A stretch of 7,482 bases of DNA from Thermoplasmata archaeon (GTDB lineage Archaea > Thermoplasmatota > Thermoplasmata > Thermoplasmatales > Thermoplasmataceae): NCBI GenBank assembly GCA_021833045.1, contig JAKBGP010000097.1, forward strand, positions 1-7,482, given 5' to 3'. Position numbers and translations under genes: made by a program. The notes beneath the pieces were generated by a model. That model had not been told where the DNA came from. It saw only the letters and a list, made by a program, of their open reading frames with translations, and did no database searches. Positions 1 to 5,432 of this stretch are shown one piece after another; within the stretch, counting starts at the first letter, position 1; every line of letters begins with the position of its first letter.

Positions 1-498
1 GTCTCTACTCCCCCTTGCATCAGCCTTCACAAGTAAGACCCTATACATTTTTGATTCAAACGATTTCTTAAGCGTTTGATATTCCCAGCCACCATATTTC
101 CTTCCATCTACATTTACTATATCAATCCTATCAGGAGTAACGGCGAGCTTTAAGGAAGGAATGCCTTTGATCTCAGTTACTCTATTACCATAAAGATCAA
201 CATGAAGATTCTTTTTTGTAGAATCGGTTGCACTCTGGTATCCATAGTCTTCTAGTAAATTTTTGATCGATTCACTTGGTGTAGGGCTCTTTGTAAAAAG
301 AGTAATCATTGAGGATGAATCCTTTCTTATAGATTTCAATTCCACTTTCTCCCCATTAGGCCCGGGAAAATTGTTTTCTTTTATTCCCAATAAATCTTCA
401 AGAGTTTTACCTATGCCCGTATCATGTGATCTATTGGAATGGATCCATTGGTTGCTGATTTCATTTAATCGATCAACCAATTCATTAAAACCTTTCAT
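1..498 (-). CDS. MvaI/BcnI-family type II restriction endonuclease (partial, 3' end outside window)
   Basis: The minus-strand frame starting with ATG at 498 is open for 166 codons to the window edge. The family normally has about 250 residues, so roughly the last third is missing. Residues 26-70 carry the family's signature block: DTGIGKTLEDLLGIKENN, then VELKS, then MITLFTKSP. These enzymes are monomeric PD-(D/E)XK-type endonucleases that cut CC(W/S)GG-like sites and act as the cutting half of a restriction-modification system. By alignment from memory with MvaI, Glu34, Glu53 and Lys55 are the expected active-site residues; the acidic residue expected at position 48 is Asn here. A TATA element at 521-526 lies about 25 bp before the ATG with no Shine-Dalgarno, consistent with a leaderless transcript, which fixes the start. 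No methyltransferase is visible in the window; it may lie to the left. Family assignment is fairly sure; specificity is not predictable. Confidence 0.85.
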   Translation of the reverse strand, partial: MKGFNELVDRLNEISNQWIHSNRSHDTGIGKTLEDLLGIKENNFPGPNGEKVELKSIRKDSSSMITLFTKSPTPSESIKNLLEDYGYQSATDSTKKNLHVDLYGNRVTEIKGIPSLKLAVTPDRIDIVNVDGRKYGGWEYQTLKKSFESKMYRVLLVKADARGSRD

Positions 499-520
499 TT
501 CGTTGTGTAATAAGAAAATG

Positions 521-526
521 TATATA
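521..526 (-). promoter_or_regulatory. TATA box of the restriction endonuclease gene
   Basis: TATATA is centred about 25 bp upstream of the ATG at 498, the spacing expected if the transcript begins at the start codon. A second TATA-like stretch (TTATATAAAA read on the minus strand, 571-580) lies further upstream and could be an alternative promoter with a leader of about 50 nt. Confidence 0.6.
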
Positions 527-529
527 GGA

Positions 530-734
530 ATTTACAAAACTATTTCTTATGCTACTAATTTCTATGTAAATTTTATATAAATTATTGCTTATCGTTATGC
601 GTAATGCAATTTACAATAATAAGAGATTAATTACTTAAATTACGAAAAATTATTTCTTATAAAATGTAAATTTCCTCAACTTAAACAATTCAGCCGACTT
701 TTCTTTATCCAACTTTATATCAAGTTTATTTACA
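530..734. repeat. Array of five alternating ATTTACA / TGTAAAT motifs
   Basis: The 7-mer ATTTACA occurs at 530-536, 609-615 and 728-734, and its reverse complement TGTAAAT at 565-571 and 665-671, so orientation alternates along the stretch. TATTTCTTAT is also repeated exactly at 541-550 and 651-660, each just before one of the TGTAAAT copies. I find the 7-mer only about twice in the rest of the window (1561, 4891). The array sits at and upstream of the restriction enzyme promoter, so an operator role is possible, but AT-rich composition makes chance enrichment a real alternative. Confidence 0.35.
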
Positions 735-982
735 AGAGATGCGTCACTACAGAGAGGTCCTGTAGTAATATCAAAGCGTTTTTCTGCAGAATATGTTGAT
801 AGCGCAAACGTGTTTTAATAATTATTTGGCAATACTTCTGTGAAATAAAATTCGCATAAAGATTCCTTGAGAAGGTTTATGTAAGGTCATAGCGTAGATG
901 CTTTGTGATGAATTTGCTGGTTGATTATTATTTCCAAGGGGTATATCGCATTAGCAATCGGTCGGTTTGCAAAATTAGGAAT
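650..982 (-). pseudogene. Possible decayed gene of unknown function
   Basis: One minus-strand frame reads protein-like for 111 codons with only two internal stops (TGA at 889-887, TAA at 817-815) before ending in TAA at 652-650. The longest open piece is 54 codons and contains ALSTYSAEKRFDITTGPL and NKLDIKLDKEKSAELFKLRK; it has no in-frame ATG. In sequence this AT-rich more stops would be expected by chance, so it may be the eroded C-terminus of a gene that once sat upstream of the restriction endonuclease, for example its methyltransferase partner. I do not recognise the family, and coincidence is possible. The rest of 499-1037 holds only the promoter and repeats described separately. Confidence 0.25.
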
Positions 983-1037
983 TTATGTATTGATAGTAAG
1001 AAAAGCGAAATTCTGCTAAAAGAGATGATGAGATACA

Positions 1038-1622
1038 TTGAAGAACAAAAATAGATATTTTGAACTTGTAAAAGAGGCTGGCACAAATGTTTCTATGTAC
1101 ATTAAGCAATGGAGTACGCGTAACAATGATAAATGGGGAGAACATGAAGCAACATGGAAAGCATTGCTGTACCATGAACTTATTTTGATTGATGAGAAAG
1201 TGAAAGACAACTTAACAATGGAGAATAGACCAAACACGAAAAACGAGAAGACAGGAAGAAAAAGAATAGATTTGTGGCTTGGTGATCCTAACAATACTTT
1301 TGTATTAGAAGTAAAGCTAATTCATTATAAAAAACGGAAATCAAAATATGGTGTTTCAAAATTGAATTCAAAAGCAGGAGTTTATGGGGATTTGCTTAAA
1401 CTAACGGATTATTTGAACAGTAAAGATGGAAGCGGAGTAAAGGGCATTGTAATAGCCGTGTACAAAGGAGACAACAGGAAAGGCAAGGAAGACAGGAATC
1501 TTGATGTAAAAGAGATTATTGAGAAGATCGAGCCGAAGCTGTTTGATCTCATTAATGACAATTTACAATTACTTGTATGCTCTAACGGTGAATGTGAGTA
1601 TGCAACTGCAGATACAAGCTAA
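1038..1622 (+). CDS. Small PD-(D/E)XK nuclease-like protein
   Basis: 194 residues, lysine-rich and soluble, with no membrane segment. Residues 74-93 contain RKRIDLWLGD followed by FVLEVKLI, so Asp78, Glu91 and Lys93 form the D-x(n)-E-x-K core of the PD-(D/E)XK fold, and an amphipathic helix with Glu47 lies before it, as in this superfamily. Such proteins are usually DNA nucleases in restriction, repair or antiviral roles, or transport-type fusions; the substrate cannot be read here. The start shown is TTG; an in-frame TGA lies at 1029-1031, and the first in-frame ATG is codon 20. Two ATGs at 1025 and 1028 lie in another frame and would join this one if a single A were missing from the AAAAA run near 1047-1051, giving MMRYIEEQ before NRYFEL. 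It runs opposite to the neighbouring restriction enzyme and converges with the HEPN gene. Confidence 0.75.
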   Translation: MKNKNRYFELVKEAGTNVSMYIKQWSTRNNDKWGEHEATWKALLYHELILIDEKVKDNLTMENRPNTKNEKTGRKRIDLWLGDPNNTFVLEVKLIHYKKRKSKYGVSKLNSKAGVYGDLLKLTDYLNSKDGSGVKGIVIAVYKGDNRKGKEDRNLDVKEIIEKIEPKLFDLINDNLQLLVCSNGECEYATADTS

Positions 1623-1680
1623 AATGATTCCTTGTGAAATAAGCATGAACATTGCAAAAGGCGAATGAGAGGTATGATAG

Positions 1681-1824
1681 CAGTTTAAGGAGCGCGAAAG
1701 TGAATTGGTATGAAAGTAGATGAACGGAGAGATGTACAATGATGATGGCCAAAGTGGAAAGGCATATCAAAGAATGGACAATGCGGAAGAAAACTATGAA
1801 CACCGTCCTATAAATAAATCCTGA
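1681..1824 (+). pseudogene. Possible remnant of a paralogue of the upstream PD-(D/E)XK gene
   Basis: After the intact gene, a broken stretch in several frames reads as ELV (1702-1710) and later VERHIKEWTMRK (starting near 1754), which resembles FELV and VSMYIKQWSTRN near the N-terminus of the intact protein; TGG and several flanking codons coincide at DNA level. Two short plus-strand frames are open here (24 residues from ATG 1739; 34 residues from ATG 1720), neither with a convincing ribosome binding site. The spacing between the matching pieces differs by about 25 nt from the intact gene, so this is a weak call. Confidence 0.2.
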
Positions 1825-1837
1825 TTTTAAATCACTA

Positions 1838-2938
1838 CTAAGTTTCGACCTTGTCAAATAGGTTTTTAACTAATAGAAAATAAAAAATGGTGCTAAAATT
1901 CGCAACCCTTGAAACCGAAATAACTAAGGCGAACAGCTCTTTAGTTTCTTTTTCGAATTCATTTGGGCTTAAGACCAATGCAGGTTTATCATGGTCCCCA
2001 TCATCAAAAGTGCATCTATTTCTGGTTTTATCGTAGTGATAAGTTTCGTGATTTATAGCATTTCTAATCTGTGGTGTCTTTAATCCTAGAATCTCGAAAT
2101 TTGGGTCTATTAATATCTTTCGAGATATTTCTCCAAGCGTATAACGTTTCATTTGCTTTATATCAGGTATTTGCCTGTCTTCTTGAATCAAAATCAGGCA
2201 ATAGAGTAATTTCGCAATTTTCGCATAGAATTCCGATAGGTAAGAATATGTTTCGCATAAGTTTTCAAACCTTTTTAAAGTGAATCGCTTTGACGTTTTA
2301 CTAAGAAGCTTTGCTGCATTGAAAAATTTCGAGAAATTAAATACTATCATGTTGGTGTGCAGCATTGGTTTGTAGACTTGGTCATATTTATTCAGGAAGT
2401 CGGGTTGAAGGAAGAGAGAACGCATAAGATCTAAAATTTTAGAGTTGTAATCCTTTATGTGCGTATCTTTCAAGAAATCAATATCGGGGTCTTCAGATAG
2501 CATTCTAGATATTAAATTTTTAAAAACGATGCTGAAAGAACTTTCATCGTAACTGATTTTCATTTTGGCGTTTTTTCTCAAAAAAGAAACCAATTCATTG
2601 TCGAGTCCTTTCAAATCCAACATTAACTTACCGCGGTCCCTATGCTCCGAATATGAAACAAAGTAAATCTTGAGAAGTTTGGAAAGCAGCTTGGAAAAAT
2701 CATCATCCATTAAATTCAATTTTTTATTATTAATTTTTAATGGACTAAAGTTGTAAAAACAATATATCCTTTGGACTGATTTCTTGAACAGCTTGCTAGT
2801 AATATAGTCACAGGTTCCGTCTATATCAAGATTTTTAGTAAAGGCATTTTCCACTACACTTTCAACTTGATCAGTGTCAAAAAGGACCTCCTTTAGCGTT
2901 TCAAGAGATTCATCATATTGGTATCTGTCTTCTTTCAT
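1838..2938 (-). CDS. Protein with C-terminal HEPN-type R-x4-H motif, probable defence or toxin RNase
   Basis: 366 residues from the ATG at 2938 (a TTG sits directly before it at 2941). The ATG is favoured because the minus strand has AGGGGTAGTGAT just upstream, close to the archaeal AGGAGGTGAT Shine-Dalgarno. The protein is mostly helical by composition, with no membrane segment. Near the C-terminus it has PQIRNAINHETYHYD (about residues 289-303, in the numbering from 2938), where Arg292 and His297 form the R-x4-H motif of HEPN ribonucleases, followed by a strand-like CTFDDGD and SPNEFEKETKELFALV helix, the layout seen in Abi-like and MAE_28990-like HEPN proteins. HEPN domains of this type act as metal-independent RNases in abortive infection, toxin-antitoxin and CRISPR-associated proteins. 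The N-terminal 250 residues are not recognised. It lies downstream of the NYN nuclease gene on the same strand. Confidence 0.7.
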   Translation of the reverse strand: MKEDRYQYDESLETLKEVLFDTDQVESVVENAFTKNLDIDGTCDYITSKLFKKSVQRIYCFYNFSPLKINNKKLNLMDDDFSKLLSKLLKIYFVSYSEHRDRGKLMLDLKGLDNELVSFLRKNAKMKISYDESSFSIVFKNLISRMLSEDPDIDFLKDTHIKDYNSKILDLMRSLFLQPDFLNKYDQVYKPMLHTNMIVFNFSKFFNAAKLLSKTSKRFTLKRFENLCETYSYLSEFYAKIAKLLYCLILIQEDRQIPDIKQMKRYTLGEISRKILIDPNFEILGLKTPQIRNAINHETYHYDKTRNRCTFDDGDHDKPALVLSPNEFEKETKELFALVISVSRVANFSTIFYFLLVKNLFDKVET

Positions 2939-2978
2939 CAAATCACTACCCCTAGTTATCTTTTATCTGAAATTTTTT

Positions 2979-3014
2979 ACTTGCACTGCAACAGATCAAC
3001 TTGCTAAAGCAAGT
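2979..3014. promoter_or_regulatory. ACTTGC inverted/direct repeat array upstream of the HEPN gene
   Basis: ACTTGC occurs at 2979-2984 and again at 2999-3004, exactly 20 bp apart, and GCAAGT at 3009-3014 completes a perfect 7-bp inverted repeat with a 2-base centre (2999-3014). It lies 40-75 bp upstream of the HEPN start codon and immediately after the stop of the possible 49-residue ORF. The two-helical-turn spacing suggests a dimeric regulator binding site; the hairpin has no T-tract on the minus strand, so a terminator is less likely. Confidence 0.4.
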
Positions 3015-3163
3015 CATTGAACAGCCCTATTGGGTATTTCTTTCTTGTCTTGGAATATAGCACTTGAGAACATGATATTATCGAATTTTAGATGAAGGTC
3101 ATATGTACCTTTGATATTTTTTATCATTATTAAAAAAATATTACTGCCTTTGATCATCTCCAT
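3014..3163 (-). CDS. Possible small ORF (49 residues), unknown
   Basis: An ATG at 3163 opens a 49-residue frame containing MEMIKGSNIFLIMIKNIKG and ending NRAVQ with TGA at 3016-3014. It lies between the NYN nuclease (ends 3214) and the HEPN gene on the same strand, with 50 and 75 bp gaps. GGAG precedes the ATG directly, too close for a good ribosome binding site, and an ATATAT lies about 10 bp upstream. The frame remains open 8 codons upstream of the ATG to a TAG, so it may instead be a gene remnant. I recognise no family; a small antitoxin-like partner for an RNase is only a thought. Confidence 0.25.
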   Translation of the reverse strand: MEMIKGSNIFLIMIKNIKGTYDLHLKFDNIMFSSAIFQDKKEIPNRAVQ

Positions 3164-3213
3164 AGCTGCATATATTTCCTTACCTCTCTACCATCATCCA
3201 TGGTTTTTTTGGA

Positions 3214-4584
3214 TTAGTGATTTTGTCTACAAAGCGGAGGAAGCAAATTTTTTTTGTCTGGTATGTCTGCAATACTTTCAATCTTATCGTCAAAAACCGC
3301 CTGTTTTCCGGCAACCTGGAATGTAACTAAATGTGAATCTAAGTTTTTATACATATTTCTAAATTCTTTAAAAGCGTCGTTGGTAATAATGAATAAATCC
3401 TTGTTTCCTTTTAACTTGAGGATCCATTCATCAGCAACAGTTCCACTCTTAACACGATATAGAATTTTATTCGTCACTAATTCATTATAAATCTCAACAT
3501 CGTCTATCTCGAAATTAAGATTGCTATCACACAGTGCAAGTACGTTTGTAAAACCTTTGTTTTTAAGCGCTTCTACAACGATTTTAATATTCTCAGAATG
3601 AGGTAAGTCACCTTTCCTCTTTGATCCGTTGTTCCATGCAACATTGCTCCCATCCACGTAGATGATATCATTATGGTAAAGCACTAATTCCTTTGGTTCA
3701 TTCTCTATTTTGCCTAAATTTAAGAACTTCTTATTTGATGTTAATATCTTCTCCAGTCTCTCTTCAGATTTGTCTTCCTTTTTTATGGAATACCATTCAT
3801 CATTATAGTAGAAGGACTCTGTTTTCCATATAGTTAGAATGTTTCTAATAGGAATTCTCTTTTCTCCTGTATATCTATTTATTATGTGAAATAGATGAAA
3901 TTCAAAGGGTGTCCTAAAACCATATTTTGATCTTTCTTCAAAAAGTATTTTGTAATCATGATAATCGCAGGCATTGTCAATATCTAATGATATGGCATCG
4001 TAATATTCCATCCCATTTTTGAATCCTTTTGATTCTGCTTTTTCCCAATCATATTTCTTCTTAAATCCCAGTTCAGCTGATAAATAATGTTCTTCCTGGT
4101 ATGTTGAAAAGGATTCATAATCATCGTAAAAATTGAAGGAATCAGCAAAATCTTCAAGATTTTTGAAACCGTCTTTTACTGCTTTGTAATAAAGTGATGC
4201 GACTGACTCTACTTTGTATTTTTTTGTTACCTCGGCCATAAGACTATAAACGCTAGGATCTAAGAATCCCATGTTTTTTGCATTAATATAGTCATACAAT
4301 GACCTATAGCCGAGGGATTCCACTGAATAAATAACATTGTTTACCACAAAGAAAAATATCTCAGCATAAGGATTCATTCTTTCAAAATCTGGGAACTTTC
4401 CGTCTACAGTCTTGAATTTATTGCACAACGGTGCATAGCATGACCATATTTTATCAATCTTGGATTCCTTTGCATTTTCTAGAAATGAATCCAAGCCATC
4501 TAACCTTATTTCAGTTGAACCTAAACTTTCGTAACCCACGCACTCTATTACTTCAGGAATTTTATAAGCCTCATTATTAGTCAT
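3214..4584 (-). CDS. NYN/Zc3h12a-like ribonuclease with N-terminal GF/GY repeats
   Basis: 456 residues from ATG 4584, preceded by GAGGGAT as ribosome binding site and lying 22 bp after the recombinase stop, so very likely co-transcribed with it. Residues 305-410 match the PIN-like NYN fold of the Zc3h12a (Regnase) group: IIYVDGSNVAW (Asp311, Asn314), LALCDSN (Asp353), TVADEWI (Asp385) and FIITNDAFKEFR (Asp403), giving the four acidic positions that bind metal for single-strand RNA cleavage. Residues 15-230 contain degenerate repeats of the form G-(F/Y)-(K/R)-x3-4-aromatic, as at LGYRSLYDYI (91), DGFKNLEDF (138), LGFKKKYDW (172), KGFKNGMEYY (186) and YGFRTPFEF (221), probably a helical recognition or interaction region. 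No membrane segment is seen. The last 14 residues follow an A8 run on the coding strand and may be frame-shifted. Nuclease assignment is good; the biological target is unknown. Confidence 0.8.
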   Translation of the reverse strand: MTNNEAYKIPEVIECVGYESLGSTEIRLDGLDSFLENAKESKIDKIWSCYAPLCNKFKTVDGKFPDFERMNPYAEIFFFVVNNVIYSVESLGYRSLYDYINAKNMGFLDPSVYSLMAEVTKKYKVESVASLYYKAVKDGFKNLEDFADSFNFYDDYESFSTYQEEHYLSAELGFKKKYDWEKAESKGFKNGMEYYDAISLDIDNACDYHDYKILFEERSKYGFRTPFEFHLFHIINRYTGEKRIPIRNILTIWKTESFYYNDEWYSIKKEDKSEERLEKILTSNKKFLNLGKIENEPKELVLYHNDIIYVDGSNVAWNNGSKRKGDLPHSENIKIVVEALKNKGFTNVLALCDSNLNFEIDDVEIYNELVTNKILYRVKSGTVADEWILKLKGNKDLFIITNDAFKEFRNMYKNLDSHLVTFQVAGKQAVFDDKIESIADIPDKKNLLPPLCRQNH

Positions 4585-4606
4585 TTCTATCCCTCAAACA
4601 ACTTCT

Positions 4607-5239
4607 TCATCTTACCCTTCCCATGAACTCAGAGGTAACCATACCCGTTATTTGAGTGTAAATGCTTGTGGTAAATACCGAGGAATGCCCCAGCCATTGC
4701 TGCAACACATTGAGGGGAACATTATCCATTATGGCCTTAACCGCAAATGTATGCCTGAACTTGTGCGCATGAACTTTGAATCCAAGCTTGGTCTGGATCT
4801 TCTTGAGATATAGATCTACGACCTGTCTTTTCATCGGGAACAAAAGATCTGTAGAATCCTTTGTAATATTGCTCTGAAGAAGATACTGCATGTAAATATC
4901 TCTCAGGTCAGGATGCATTGGGATTATTCTATATTTCTCCTTGGCAAGGCCAGTACGTTTGTCTTTTCCCTGTTTCAGTGTAATTAAACGGATCGTATTT
5001 GTGGACAGGTTGATATCTGAAGGTCTGATCTGCAGTACTTCATCTATCCTTCCGCCAGTTCGAAGGAGAAATTTGGCAAGGAGAAAATATCTCTGGTGGT
5101 ATTCTATTCTTGAAGAGTCCTTTTCCATTTTGCATGAGATCTCATAGAAGATCTTCTCAATATCTTCATCAGAAAAAAATTCAATTGATAATTTCTGGCC
5201 AGATTGGATCATCATGTTCCTTGGGACGAGTAAAGGCAT
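4607..5239 (-). CDS. Tyrosine recombinase/integrase, catalytic domain only
   Basis: About 210 residues from ATG 5239. All catalytic residues of the phage-integrase/XerC-D family are visible, numbered from the in-frame TTG at 5257: Arg70 in RTGGRIDEVL, Lys95 in ITLKQGK, His165 and Arg168 in HAHKFRHTF, His191 in WLGHSS and the nucleophile Tyr200 in TSIYT. The enzyme cuts and rejoins DNA through a 3'-phosphotyrosine. The family's usual N-terminal SAM-like core-binding domain of roughly 80-100 residues is absent: the sequence begins at the LSIEFFSDEDIEKIF linker. The ATG at 5239 is chosen because a TATA box at 5262-5267 lies about 26 bp upstream, which fits a leaderless transcript; TTG 5257 would begin before the expected transcription start. 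The gene leads an operon with the NYN RNase. It is either a naturally short archaeal form or a remnant of a longer integrase. Confidence 0.85.
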   Translation of the reverse strand: MPLLVPRNMMIQSGQKLSIEFFSDEDIEKIFYEISCKMEKDSSRIEYHQRYFLLAKFLLRTGGRIDEVLQIRPSDINLSTNTIRLITLKQGKDKRTGLAKEKYRIIPMHPDLRDIYMQYLLQSNITKDSTDLLFPMKRQVVDLYLKKIQTKLGFKVHAHKFRHTFAVKAIMDNVPLNVLQQWLGHSSVFTTSIYTQITGMVTSEFMGRVR

Positions 5240-5346
5240 GACATGACAATTCTTCAATTTTTATATACATTTAACTCTGATGGAATGGAAGATCTTCATA
5301 GTTCTTGATCCTTCGATATATAAAGACAGGGATAATGACATGACAA
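5239..5346 (+). repeat. Direct repeat TGACATGACAA, two copies
   Basis: The exact 11-mer TGACATGACAA lies at 5239-5249, overlapping the recombinase start codon and predicted transcription start, and again at 5336-5346, 97 bp upstream. A shorter match TGACATG lies at 5358-5364. Repeats flanking an integrase promoter can be regulator sites or recombinase arm-type sites; no function can be assigned from sequence alone. Confidence 0.45.
5262..5267 (-). promoter_or_regulatory. TATA box of the recombinase-NYN operon
   Basis: TATATA inside GTATATAAAAA on the minus strand is centred about 26 bp upstream of ATG 5239, giving a leaderless start. A second TATA-like element (TTATATAT on the minus strand, 5315-5322) lies about 55 bp further upstream. 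Confidence 0.6.
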
Positions 5347-5363
5347 AATGTAGGTTTTGACAT
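5271..5363 (-). CDS. Possible 30-residue ORF upstream of the recombinase
   Basis: An ATG at 5363 opens a 30-residue frame ending in TAA at 5273-5271, just upstream of the recombinase promoter. A TTTAATATC element at 5386-5394 lies about 27 bp before the ATG, the leaderless spacing seen at other genes here. The frame includes TFCHVIIPV where the recombinase's alternative N-terminus has KNCHVMPLL, because both contain the repeated DNA TTGTCATGTCA. It may be a leader peptide, a remnant of a duplicated 5' end, or chance. No family is recognised. Confidence 0.2.
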   Translation of the reverse strand: MSKPTFCHVIIPVFIYRRIKNYEDLPFHQS

Positions 5364-5432
5364 GTTTATTAAAAATGATCTCTATTGATATTAAAGTCTA
5401 AGATAAGCAGACGTGATATCTGACAAATCGTA

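Noticed and set aside
263..580. Plus-strand 105-residue frame
   Set aside because: It lies antisense to the restriction endonuclease, whose family motifs are clear, and continues into its promoter.
975..1294. Two minus-strand frames of 66 and 92 residues
   Set aside because: Both are antisense to the PD-(D/E)XK gene and have shadow-like composition rich in Phe, Ser and Leu.
1822..1834. TGATT-TTA-AATCA hairpin between the convergent genes as a terminator
   Set aside because: The stem is only five AT-rich pairs and there is no T-tract, so it is not distinguishable from background.
1582..1857. Minus-strand 91-residue hydrophobic frame
   Set aside because: It overlaps the ends of both convergent genes, has no ribosome site, and its hydrophobicity follows from reading T-rich antisense DNA.
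3111..3326. Plus-strand 71-residue frame
   Set aside because: Overlaps the 3' end of the NYN nuclease on the opposite strand and has no promoter or family signal.
4941..5147. Plus-strand 68-residue frame
   Set aside because: Antisense to the recombinase catalytic core.
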